A stretch of DNA of 64,000 nucleotides, taken from positions 30,591 to 94,590 of the IMG/VR virus record IMGVR_UViG_3300017767_000001; one strand, given 5' to 3'. A model generated the notes under the pieces. The model ran no database searches. It worked only from the letters and a program-made list of their open reading frames with translations, and was not told where the DNA came from. The position numbers were made by a program, and so were the translations under genes. Positions 37,220-45,726 of this stretch are shown here, piece by piece. Every line of letters starts with the position of its first letter. The first letter of the stretch is position 1. This DNA is from a virus.

Positions 37220-38743
37220 ATGGCAACAGATTTTCCAAATAGCCCCGCAAACGGAGCAACTCATACTTTCGGAGGCACTACATATACTTATGATTCCTCT
37301 GTAGGTGCTTGGACTGCTGGAACTTCTGCGGGCGGAGCATCTGTAACTGTATCAGAAACAGCTCCTTCTAATCCTGCTGAAGGGGATTTGTGGTTTGATC
37401 CGAGTGTACTTAAAACGTTTGTATACTATAACGATGGAACAGCAAATCAATGGGTACAGAATAACCCGACGGGAGGCGGAGGAAGCTCCGGCGGAGGTGC
37501 TTCTGTAACAGCATCTGACACGGCCCCAACTTCTCCAAGTGCAGGAGACCTGTGGTATAAGTCAGATACAAATGCACTGTATGTATACTATAATGATGGA
37601 GACTCTAGTCAATGGGTAGGTGTATCCGGCCCTGCAGGAGCTGCAGGAGCTGCAGGAGCCGCAGGAGCCGCAGGAGCAAATGCGGCACCAGTAAGCTATA
37701 CGGCACAGGGGAATCTTCCTAGTTCTGGAAATACTGTAGGCTCTTTTGCTTGGCTTACAAGCACAGATCAACTTGCGGTAGCACAATCTGCACAGCATTG
37801 GAGTATATTTACCAGAGATGCTACTACGGCTTTTACTGCAACTGGAGGTACAATTACAACTTATACTGGTGATGGTACTAATGGAACAAATGGTACTAGC
37901 TATAAAGTGCATACTTTTACTTCTTCTGGAAACTTTGTAACAACTGGATCAAAAAGTTATGATTATATTGTAGTCGCAGGTGGAGGATCAGGAGGGCCAA
38001 GACACGCTGGCGGAGGCGGTGCCGGAGGATATATCGCACAAACAGGAGTAACGATTGCGGCAGGAACTCATGCAATTGTGATCGGAGCAGGTGGAGCAGG
38101 TATCTCATCAGGAACAGGAACAAGCGGAAATAATGGTAGTAATACAACTTTTAATAGCCATACCGCGATAGGAGGCGGTGGAGGTGGATACTCTAGTTCT
38201 GCAGCAGGTAGCGGAGGTTCCGGGGGCGGAGGATCTAGTTGGAATGCATATACTGGGGGTGCTGGTACATCAGGACAAGGATATTCAGGTAGAGATGGAC
38301 ATTGGACCTCTTCTGGAGACCACAGAATTTCTGGTGGGGGAGGAGGTGCTGGAAGTCAAGGGCCCGTACCTACACAGAGCCCTCAGCAAGCGGGAGATGG
38401 TGGTGTAGGAGTACAAAACTATATAAATGGAACAGGCCATTACTGGGCTGGTGGAGGTGGTGGTGGTACGTGGAATTCTGGGGGAAGTCGAGGAGGAAAT
38501 GGTGGTAACGGTGGAGGCGGCGGTGGAACCCATACGGGTACCGGTACTTTAACTGGAGGAACTGGCGGCTCTGGTTTAAATGCTGGAGGCGCTGGAGGAA
38601 CAGGAACGACTAACCTGCCAGGAGCAGGCGGGCAAAATACCGGAGGTGGCTCAGGCGGCGCAGGGCAAGACGTTCATGCAAGCCATGTTGGTGGTTCTCA
38701 AAGCGGAGGCTCTGGCATTGTAATTATAAGGTATGAGGCATAA
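37220..38743 (+). CDS. Adhesin array member 2: glycine-rich tip protein
   Basis: The 507-residue product starts with the tag TDFPNSPANGATHTFGGTTY, followed by two copies of the SxTAPxSPSAGDLWxx...QWV module (residues about 40-140) and a GAAGAAGAAGA run. Then comes a short domain containing GNTVGSFAWLTSTDQLAVAQ that is shared with the protein at 39061. The last 250 residues form a glycine-rich domain starting VVAGGGSGGPRHAGGGG and ending GSGIVIIRYEA. AGGAG lies 8 bases upstream. Confidence 0.8.
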   Translation: MATDFPNSPANGATHTFGGTTYTYDSSVGAWTAGTSAGGASVTVSETAPSNPAEGDLWFDPSVLKTFVYYNDGTANQWVQNNPTGGGGSSGGGASVTASDTAPTSPSAGDLWYKSDTNALYVYYNDGDSSQWVGVSGPAGAAGAAGAAGAAGANAAPVSYTAQGNLPSSGNTVGSFAWLTSTDQLAVAQSAQHWSIFTRDATTAFTATGGTITTYTGDGTNGTNGTSYKVHTFTSSGNFVTTGSKSYDYIVVAGGGSGGPRHAGGGGAGGYIAQTGVTIAAGTHAIVIGAGGAGISSGTGTSGNNGSNTTFNSHTAIGGGGGGYSSSAAGSGGSGGGGSSWNAYTGGAGTSGQGYSGRDGHWTSSGDHRISGGGGGAGSQGPVPTQSPQQAGDGGVGVQNYINGTGHYWAGGGGGGTWNSGGSRGGNGGNGGGGGGTHTGTGTLTGGTGGSGLNAGGAGGTGTTNLPGAGGQNTGGGSGGAGQDVHASHVGGSQSGGSGIVIIRYEA

Positions 38744-38745
38744 AA

Positions 38746-39057
38746 ATGGCACATTACGCAAAAGTAAAAAATGGAATAGTAGAAAATGTAATTGTAGCAG
38801 AAGCAGAGTTTTTTGAAACTTTTGTTGATGATTCTCCAGGTGAGTGGATTCAAACATCCTATAATACACAGGGAGGAGTACATTATGACCCTACAACTGG
38901 AGAGCCTAGCGAAGACCAAAGCAAGGCTCTTCGAAAAAATTACGCGACCCCGGGCGGAAACTACAACGAAGAGGCGGATGCGTTTTATCATCCCCAGCCC
39001 GGAGCAGACTGGACACTGAATACTACTACGTATTTGTGGGAAGCACCAGAGGAGTAA
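38746..39057 (+). CDS. Small conserved fibre-locus protein
   Basis: The 103-residue product begins MAHYAKVKNGIVENVIVAE and has WIQTSYNTQGGVHYD and a C-terminal WTLNTTTYLWEAP. Small proteins of this pattern are common in marine phage tail loci, but I know of no proven function. It sits inside the adhesin array, between members 2 and 3, and is the only gene there without the N-terminal tag. It starts 2 bases after the previous stop and 3 bases separate it from the next ATG. A role in fibre attachment or folding is only a guess. Confidence 0.7.
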   Translation: MAHYAKVKNGIVENVIVAEAEFFETFVDDSPGEWIQTSYNTQGGVHYDPTTGEPSEDQSKALRKNYATPGGNYNEEADAFYHPQPGADWTLNTTTYLWEAPEE

Positions 39058-39100
39058 AGAATGGCAATTAATTTTCCAAATAGTCCATCAAACGGGGCAA
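39051..39100 (+). repeat. Array junction repeat, copy at member 3
   Basis: GGAGTAAAGAATGGCAATTA and the following bases (ribosome-binding site, start codon and first tag codons) recur almost unchanged at 44297 and 45693. Confidence 0.85.
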
Positions 39101-40350
39101 CTCATACAGCAGCAGGCCAGACATTTACATATGATGGTACTGTATGGAATCCTCAAGAAGGTACTCCTGTATCTACCGGCACAAGTGCACCTTCTAGTCC
39201 CTCTCCTGGCGATCTTTGGTTTGATACGGCCTCTGGTACTTTATATTTTTATTATGCTGATGGCTCCTCGAACCAATGGGTTGGTGTAAGCGGTCCTGCT
39301 GGAGCCGCTGGGGCCGCTGGAGCAACAGGAGCCGCTGGAGCAAATGCGGTCCCTGTAACTTACGCTGGAGTAGCAAATCTTCCAACTTCTGGAAATACAA
39401 TTGGCAGTTTTGCATATATTACAGGCACAGACCAACTTGCGGTAGCAAAATCAACAAACCACTGGGTTCTTTTTAGTAAGGATAGTTCAACGGATCTACC
39501 CACAGTTACGGGAGGAGGGGCTTTAGGCACTTTCACAGCTGGAGGTACAACTTATAACTATGCAAAGTTTACTTCCGACGGAACATTTGTAGTTACTGGA
39601 ACTATGACTGCAGATATAATGATCGTTGCAGGAGGGGGTGGAGGTGCTGGTACTGGTGGAAATGGCGGAGGTGGAGGAGGTGCTGGTGGCCTTGTATATG
39701 CTTCAAGTCAGTCTTTTAGTGCAGGAACATATAATGCAGTAATAGGGGCGGGAGGAGCTTTAGGACAAAATGGATCAAACTCTACATTTACAGGCCAAAC
39801 TGCCGCAGTAGGCGGGGGCGCTGGAGGAGCATTTCAATCGGCAGGAGCTGCTGGAGGCTCTGGAGGGGGTAGCGGGCGAGATGGAGGTACCCCAACTCCA
39901 GCAGCAGGAACCGCAAATCAAGGTTATGCGGGGGGTGCCGGAGGCGGAACTTCTTGTGCTTCGGCTGGAGGCGGCGGCGGAGCCGGAGGGGTCGGAGCTA
40001 ACGGAGGAACTGACTGTGGGTCCTATACTAGTGGAATGTCTGATGGGGGCGTAGGTGCTTCTACGTACTCTGATTGGCTTGAAGGAGCTTCTGCTGGTGA
40101 AGAAGTCGGAGGCACTCGGTATATTGCAGGTGGCGGAGGCGGTGCTATGGAAACAGGTTTTGTTGCAGGAAGAGGTGTAGGCGGTCATGGGGGCGGGGGC
40201 GATGGAGCTCACAGTATGAGTACATATGCTGACGGTACGGCAGGAGCAGCAAATACCGGAGGCGGGGGTGGCGGAGGCCAACTTCGAAGTGGTACACAAC
40301 GTGCAGCAGGCGCAGGAGGCTCCGGTCTAATATTATTGAGGTGGACGTAA
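39061..40350 (+). CDS. Adhesin array member 3: glycine-rich tip protein
   Basis: The 429-residue product is built like member 2 but shorter: tag INFPNSPSNGATHTAAGQTF, one SPSPGDLWF module, a GAAGAAGATGAAG run, and a domain with GNTIGSFAYITGTDQLAVAK. A glycine-rich C-terminal domain of about 230 residues ends GGSGLILLRWT. The glycine runs alternate with Ala, Ser and Asn, and contain two close Cys (ASCAS / TDCGS region). GGAGTAAAGA precedes the ATG directly. Confidence 0.8.
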   Translation: MAINFPNSPSNGATHTAAGQTFTYDGTVWNPQEGTPVSTGTSAPSSPSPGDLWFDTASGTLYFYYADGSSNQWVGVSGPAGAAGAAGATGAAGANAVPVTYAGVANLPTSGNTIGSFAYITGTDQLAVAKSTNHWVLFSKDSSTDLPTVTGGGALGTFTAGGTTYNYAKFTSDGTFVVTGTMTADIMIVAGGGGGAGTGGNGGGGGGAGGLVYASSQSFSAGTYNAVIGAGGALGQNGSNSTFTGQTAAVGGGAGGAFQSAGAAGGSGGGSGRDGGTPTPAAGTANQGYAGGAGGGTSCASAGGGGGAGGVGANGGTDCGSYTSGMSDGGVGASTYSDWLEGASAGEEVGGTRYIAGGGGGAMETGFVAGRGVGGHGGGGDGAHSMSTYADGTAGAANTGGGGGGGQLRSGTQRAAGAGGSGLILLRWT

Positions 40351-42855
40351 ATGACAGCATTAAATTTTCCAGATAGTCCGAGCAATGGTGATACGTACCA
40401 GGGCTATACGTACAATAGTACAAAAGGCACTTGGGCGAAACCAGATTCTCCGGATCCTGATGCAAGAACTGCAGTATACGCAAACATTGCAGCATTGCCT
40501 ACAAGTGGCACTGCTGGTGATATGGCGTATGTAACTGCCACAAATCGTTTATATATTTGGACAGGCACTGGATGGTACAATATTGCATTAATTAATACAA
40601 ATCCTACTATTTCCGGAGTCAGTTCAAGTTATGCTCTTGAAATTGATGGTTCAGCAACTACAGTAACGATTACAGCTACAGATCCAGAAGGAATACCAAT
40701 TACTTACAGTATTGCATCAGATACTTCCGGAAATATTGCTACGGTAGCACAAGGTACCGGTGGAAATACAAATGTATTTACAATTACTCCTTCAACAAAT
40801 ACTGCACACGCAGGAACTTTTTCGCTTACTTTCCGAGCTTCCGATGGTGTAAATATTGCTTCTGCAGCAGCTAGCTTTACACTACAATTTAAAGTACAAA
40901 ATTCTAAATATACAACTGCCTTGATTACTTCAGTGGGTGCAAATAATGCTGTAAATTCTTCGTTTGATGATAAATCCACTTCGGATCATACAATCACAGC
41001 AAATGGAGATGCTCATCAAACTACATTTAGTCCTTATCGACATGGAGGATACTCTGTATATTGTGACGGAAATGACGCTGTAAAATTCAATGAAACTGGT
41101 GCAGATGAGTTTACGTTCGGCACTGGAGATTTTACTATGGAAGGCTGGTTTTGGATTGATCTTGCTTCTATTGCAGCCAGCGGAGAGCATACATTAATTG
41201 GTAACAATGGTACAGATGGTGAAATGTGGTTTAGTGTCATTGGTTCCACATGGGGCGGTCCAAAGTACAATCTACAAACAGGTACAGGAAGCGGCTGGGC
41301 TAATACGATATCCTCAGGAGCAAATACAGTTAAACTTAAACAGTGGGTACATTTAGCGGTTGTCAGAATTAGCGGTACTGTTAATATATATGAGAATGGC
41401 GTCTCTGTTGCAAATGGAAGTAACACAGTAAATATTCCAAACTCTAATAATATGCTTTCATTTATGGGACGGCCACAAACATACGGCCAATATGCAACAG
41501 GATATATTCATGATGTTCGTATAACTAAAGGCACAGGGGTATATACTTCAGGTTTTACTCCTCCCACGGAAAAAATGGAAGCAGTTACTAATACTAAGTT
41601 ACTTGCACTTCGTAAACCTTATATTGTTGATGAATCCGCTAGTCCTCTATCTGTAACAGTAGATACAGGCGATCCGAGTACAAAACCCTTTGCTCCATAC
41701 GACTATTCATCGTATGCAGCAGAAAATGGTGGTTCAATAGCTTGTGATGGCTCTGGTGATAGTATACAAATTACTGGAGGCTCTGACTTTACATTTACAG
41801 GTGATTTTACTGCAGAGTGCTGGGTTTATTGCAATGCACATACAAATGATTATGCTGGAATTTTCGGTTTTTCTCATGACAGCCAAAGTACAGGATGGAA
41901 TATTCTTGGCAGGTCAAACGGTAAACTACATTTTAATGTAGGAATGACTTATACGGATGCAACTGGATCTTTGCCTTTAAATCAATGGGTTCATTTAGCA
42001 CTAGTTAGAAATGGAAGCAGCTCAGGAAACTGTAAATTATATATAAATGGTGTAGCAGATGCGACAACAGTTACAAAAACAGGAACTGTAACTCAGCCAA
42101 CATTTATACAAATTGGACAGTACCCTGGAATTGCCGCACGAGCATTTAATGGAAATATAGCAGATGTTCGTGTAGTAAATGGTACTGCAGTTTATACTTC
42201 TAATTTTACTCCTACTACTGCGCCTCTTACAGCAATTACAAATACAAAACTACTTGTACAGAGTACAGATGCAGGTATCATTGATAAGGCTCAAACTCCC
42301 CGATTTGTTAAACTTTTAGGAAATACAAAGTCGTCTACAACTCAAACAAAGTTTCTTTCAAGCTCTATGTACTTTGATGGTACTGGAGATTATATCGAGG
42401 CAGACGACCAAGATATAGGAAATTTTGGTAGTGGAGATTTTACAGCAGAAGGATGGTTCTATCTTACAGCATCTCCTTCAAATTATATTACTATCGCAGA
42501 AACACGAGGTAGCGGAGGATCGACAACTGGCTGGGTTATGGCAATAAGTGCAGGAGACTTTTATGTTTATTCCGGAGCATTTATCGGAGCAAAAGGAAGT
42601 GCTATTTCTTCAAATACATGGTATCACTGGGCTTTTACAAGAAGCGGCACAGATCAAAAAGTATTTTTAAATGGAACTCAAACAGGAAGCACCTATACAA
42701 CGGCCAGAAACTACACAGATAATAATTTTACAATAGGAGCTAAACACGATGCATCTGAATTTTTTACAGGCTACCAGAGCGATGTTCGTATAACCAAAGA
42801 TTTAGCAAGATACACAGCGAATTTTACGCCACCAACGGCAGCTTTAGAGGGATAA
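40351..42855 (+). CDS. Adhesin array member 4: Ig-like domain plus three LamG-like lectin domains
   Basis: The 834-residue product starts with the tag LNFPDSPSNGDTYQGYTY. A short domain with NRLYIWTGTGWYNIALI follows, then an Ig/cadherin-like domain (about 90-190, DPEGIPITYSIASDTSG). Three LamG/concanavalin-type jelly rolls follow at about 215-415, 440-635 and 655-834. Each has the markers GD.FT.E.W, then WVHLA.VR or WYHWAFTR, then DVR..KG..VYT..F.PPT. LamG-like domains in phage fibres typically bind sugars or proteins. The start lies one base from the previous stop (TAAATG), without a good ribosome-binding site, unlike other members. Confidence 0.82.
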   Translation: MTALNFPDSPSNGDTYQGYTYNSTKGTWAKPDSPDPDARTAVYANIAALPTSGTAGDMAYVTATNRLYIWTGTGWYNIALINTNPTISGVSSSYALEIDGSATTVTITATDPEGIPITYSIASDTSGNIATVAQGTGGNTNVFTITPSTNTAHAGTFSLTFRASDGVNIASAAASFTLQFKVQNSKYTTALITSVGANNAVNSSFDDKSTSDHTITANGDAHQTTFSPYRHGGYSVYCDGNDAVKFNETGADEFTFGTGDFTMEGWFWIDLASIAASGEHTLIGNNGTDGEMWFSVIGSTWGGPKYNLQTGTGSGWANTISSGANTVKLKQWVHLAVVRISGTVNIYENGVSVANGSNTVNIPNSNNMLSFMGRPQTYGQYATGYIHDVRITKGTGVYTSGFTPPTEKMEAVTNTKLLALRKPYIVDESASPLSVTVDTGDPSTKPFAPYDYSSYAAENGGSIACDGSGDSIQITGGSDFTFTGDFTAECWVYCNAHTNDYAGIFGFSHDSQSTGWNILGRSNGKLHFNVGMTYTDATGSLPLNQWVHLALVRNGSSSGNCKLYINGVADATTVTKTGTVTQPTFIQIGQYPGIAARAFNGNIADVRVVNGTAVYTSNFTPTTAPLTAITNTKLLVQSTDAGIIDKAQTPRFVKLLGNTKSSTTQTKFLSSSMYFDGTGDYIEADDQDIGNFGSGDFTAEGWFYLTASPSNYITIAETRGSGGSTTGWVMAISAGDFYVYSGAFIGAKGSAISSNTWYHWAFTRSGTDQKVFLNGTQTGSTYTTARNYTDNNFTIGAKHDASEFFTGYQSDVRITKDLARYTANFTPPTAALEG

Positions 42856-42859
42856 TACA

Positions 42860-44296
42860 ATGGCAGCAGTAAATTTACCAGATAATCCAGCCAACGGCAC
42901 TACACAAACTGTTGGTGGAATTACTTATACTTATAATTCGAGTAAGGGCTACTGGACAGCAGCCGCAAGTTCCGGCGGAGGCGGGGGAGGCGGCGCTTCG
43001 GTGAGCACTTCTGATGCTGCCCCAGGTTCTCCAAGTGATGGCGATCTTTGGTACGATACTGATGATGGCGGTATGTTTGTATACTATCAAGATACTGATT
43101 CTAGTCAATGGGTTGAAGTAATTGGCTCTGCTGGAGCCACTGGAGCCGCAGGAGCCGCAGGAGCTGCTGCTACTGGATATGGACAAGTTCCGATTGTTTA
43201 TACCGAGCCTTCTACTACGCACAGTTTAAATAAGGATGGCAGTACTAGTACAGTACAGATGCAGGCAGTTGATCCTGAAGGAACTGCAATTACATATGGA
43301 ATTGCGTATGCAAATGCTACAAATGCGCGACCAAATCAACTTGCAACAGATACAACTATTAATCAAAGTACTGGTACTTTTACTTTTGACCCCTCTACAA
43401 ATAGTTCTCATGCAGGTACTTTTAAAGCACGTTTAAGTGCTTCAGATGGAATTACACACGCTACTCGTTTTGTAGATTTTAGTTTAGCTTTTACCGTAGA
43501 TGTAGACTACTTGGTTATTGCTGGCGGTGGTGGGGGTGCTGCCGGTTCGGCAGGTGGTGGTGGTGGAGGTGCTGGTGGTTATCGTACTGGTACTGGCCTT
43601 TCTTTAACACCTGGCACAACTTACTCTATTACTGTAGGTGCAGGGGGTACAGGTAATCCAACATCTGATGGTATTAGTGCCTCTTCAACAGACGGGGCCA
43701 ACTCTGTATTTTCTACCATAACAGCAACTGGTGGAGGAGGGGGTCAAGGTGGACACGCTTCATCTCCTTGGGCGGGCCCTGGACGAGATGGTGGATCAGG
43801 TGGTGGCGGTCGTTACGGGGGTGCTGGAGGAGCAGGTACTTCTGGTCAAGGTAATGATGGTGGAGCATCCACCTCGGCCGGTAGTAGAGGTGGTGGTGGA
43901 GGCGGTGGTGCTGGAGGTGCGGGCGCAGATGGTACATCAGGCGCTGGAGGTGCTGGGGGTGCTGGTTTGGCTTCTTCGATAACAGGTTCTTCTGTAGTAC
44001 GAGCTAGTGGAGGAGCAGGCGGTAATACTGGTTCAAATACTGTTGCTGCTACTACTGGAGGCGGGGGAGCTGGGGGCACTTCTGCAAATTCAACGGCAGG
44101 TACCGCAAATACTGGCGGCGGTGGCGGTGGTAATGGTAGTAGCGCGGGCGCAAAAGACGGTGGCTCGGGCGTAGTAATTATCGCAGCGCAGGAGGCAGCA
44201 GCAACTGTAGCAGGAACTTATACTGTAGACACTAGCGGCAGATCCGGATGGCATGTTTATACATTTACAGCAGGCACCGGTAGTATAACTTTTTAA
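42860..44296 (+). CDS. Adhesin array member 5: Ig-like domain plus glycine-rich tip
   Basis: The 478-residue product starts with the tag VNLPDNPANGTTQTVGGITYTY, then a glycine linker, an SPSDGDLWYD module and a GATGAAGAAG run. An Ig-like domain follows (about 115-215) that is nearly identical to the one in member 6 (SLNKDGSTSTVQMQAVDPEG). The glycine-rich domain begins DYLVIAGGGGGAAGSAGGGG and is followed by a short C-terminal segment ending in FTAGTGSITF. The stop is followed by AAGGAGTAAAGA and the next ATG. Confidence 0.8.
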   Translation: MAAVNLPDNPANGTTQTVGGITYTYNSSKGYWTAAASSGGGGGGGASVSTSDAAPGSPSDGDLWYDTDDGGMFVYYQDTDSSQWVEVIGSAGATGAAGAAGAAATGYGQVPIVYTEPSTTHSLNKDGSTSTVQMQAVDPEGTAITYGIAYANATNARPNQLATDTTINQSTGTFTFDPSTNSSHAGTFKARLSASDGITHATRFVDFSLAFTVDVDYLVIAGGGGGAAGSAGGGGGGAGGYRTGTGLSLTPGTTYSITVGAGGTGNPTSDGISASSTDGANSVFSTITATGGGGGQGGHASSPWAGPGRDGGSGGGGRYGGAGGAGTSGQGNDGGASTSAGSRGGGGGGGAGGAGADGTSGAGGAGGAGLASSITGSSVVRASGGAGGNTGSNTVAATTGGGGAGGTSANSTAGTANTGGGGGGNGSSAGAKDGGSGVVIIAAQEAAATVAGTYTVDTSGRSGWHVYTFTAGTGSITF

Positions 44297-44330
44297 GGAG
44301 TAAAGAATGGCAACTAACTTTCCAAATAGT
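44281..44330 (+). repeat. Array junction repeat, copy between members 5 and 6
   Basis: The block running from the last codons of member 5 through AAGGAGTAAAGA to the first codons of member 6 matches the block at 45677 with only a few differences. It includes the end of the SITF-stop coding sequence. Confidence 0.85.
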
Positions 44331-45692
44331 CCATCGAATGGAGCCACACATACATTTGGCGGAACTACGTACACTTATAATTCTTCAAAAGCTGTGTGGA
44401 AGGCGAGTGCTGATGCTGTTGCTGTAGGAGATAATCCTCCCTCAAATCCGGAAACAGGTGCATTATGGTTCGATTCAAGCGTAGCAAAAACGTATATTTA
44501 CTACAATGATGGCTCTTCTGCACAGTGGGTACAGCTAAATCCTTCTGGTGGATCAGATGGTGCAGACGCGACAGGTGACGGTGAAAGTCCAATAATTTAT
44601 ACAGAACCACCTACGAGTCATTCTTTAAATAAGGATGGCAGCACTAGCACAGTACAAATGCAGGCAGTAGATCCTGAAGGTACTGCAATTACTTATGGTA
44701 TTGCTTATGCAAACTCTACAAATACTCGACCCACGCAGCTTGCAGCAGATACAACTATTAATCAAAGTACTGGTACTTTTACTTTTGATCCTTCTACAAC
44801 CTCGAGTCATGCAGGGTCTTTTAAAGCAAGATTAAGTGCCTCTGATGGCATACAGACTTCTACTCGTTTTGTGGACTTTAATCTTAGCTTTAATCCTGAT
44901 ATTACATACTTAGTTGTAGCTGGCGGAGGTGGCGGAGGTACACAGTCTGGTGGTGGTGGAGGTGCTGGAGGACTTCTTACCGGAAGTAGTACTCTTGCTA
45001 TAGGAACAACATACACAGTTACAGTTGGAGCCGGAGGAAATGGCTCTGCAACAGGTCCTGGAGCTGCTTCAGATGGAGCAAATAGTGTAATATCTGGTAG
45101 TGGATTTACTACTCTTACAGCGATTGGAGGAGGTAAAGGAGGAATATATAATGGCGGTGCAGGAGGCACTGGAGGTTCTGGTGGTGGAGGTGCTGTAAAT
45201 AACGGTGCTGGCGGATCAGCTACCTCTGGCCAAGGAAATGCAGGCGCAGCCGCTGGAGCAGATAATAGTAGTGCTACTGACTTCGGTGGTGGCGGTGGTG
45301 GTGCTGGCGAAGCTGGAAACACTGATGGGCCAGGACATGGTGGTGATGGTATAGAGTCAAGCATAACAGGAACAGCTACTTACTATGCTGGTGGCGGTGC
45401 CGGTGCTCACCATCCTGCAAGTCAGTCTCCTGCTAGCGGAGGCCAAGGTGGTGGTGGTGCTGGAGTGAACTCATCCACGAATGGTGGTAACGGCTACCCC
45501 GGTACGGCAAATACTGGCGGCGGTGGAGGCGCGGGCTCAGAGCACAATAATACTGGAGGTGCAGGGGGCTCTGGAGTTGTTATTATCAGAACTACTTCAA
45601 CGGCCGCATCAACTACTGGATCCCCGACTCTAACTACTGACGGATCTTTTAATGTATACAAGTTTACTGCAAGCGGTAGCATAACTTTCTAA
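44307..45692 (+). CDS. Adhesin array member 6: Ig-like domain plus glycine-rich tip
   Basis: The 461-residue product starts with the tag TNFPNSPSNGATHTFGGTTY. It has a DLW-type module in the variant ETGALWFDSS, then the Ig-like domain (about 90-195) shared with member 5, then a glycine-rich domain beginning TYLVVAGGGGGG. Its short C-terminal segment ends in FTASGSITF, as in member 5. Members 5 and 6 look like a recent duplication with divergence in the glycine-rich part. Confidence 0.8.
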   Translation: MATNFPNSPSNGATHTFGGTTYTYNSSKAVWKASADAVAVGDNPPSNPETGALWFDSSVAKTYIYYNDGSSAQWVQLNPSGGSDGADATGDGESPIIYTEPPTSHSLNKDGSTSTVQMQAVDPEGTAITYGIAYANSTNTRPTQLAADTTINQSTGTFTFDPSTTSSHAGSFKARLSASDGIQTSTRFVDFNLSFNPDITYLVVAGGGGGGTQSGGGGGAGGLLTGSSTLAIGTTYTVTVGAGGNGSATGPGAASDGANSVISGSGFTTLTAIGGGKGGIYNGGAGGTGGSGGGGAVNNGAGGSATSGQGNAGAAAGADNSSATDFGGGGGGAGEAGNTDGPGHGGDGIESSITGTATYYAGGGAGAHHPASQSPASGGQGGGGAGVNSSTNGGNGYPGTANTGGGGGAGSEHNNTGGAGGSGVVIIRTTSTAASTTGSPTLTTDGSFNVYKFTASGSITF

Positions 45693-45726
45693 GGAGTAAA
45701 GAATGGCAATTAATTTTACAGACAGT
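45677..45726 (+). repeat. Array junction repeat, copy between members 6 and 7
   Basis: This is the same block as at 44281: the gene 3' end (SITF-stop), AAGGAGTAAAGA, and ATGGCAA plus further tag codons. Here it joins a glycine-rich member to a LamG member, showing that the junction is shared between different downstream types. Confidence 0.85.

Noticed and set aside
44807-45364. Pro-rich minus-strand ORF of 185 codons opposite an adhesin gene
   Set aside because: It is the antisense of glycine codons (GGN read as CCN), so the Pro-rich product is a shadow. The same holds for other Pro-rich antisense ORFs in 36000-45700.
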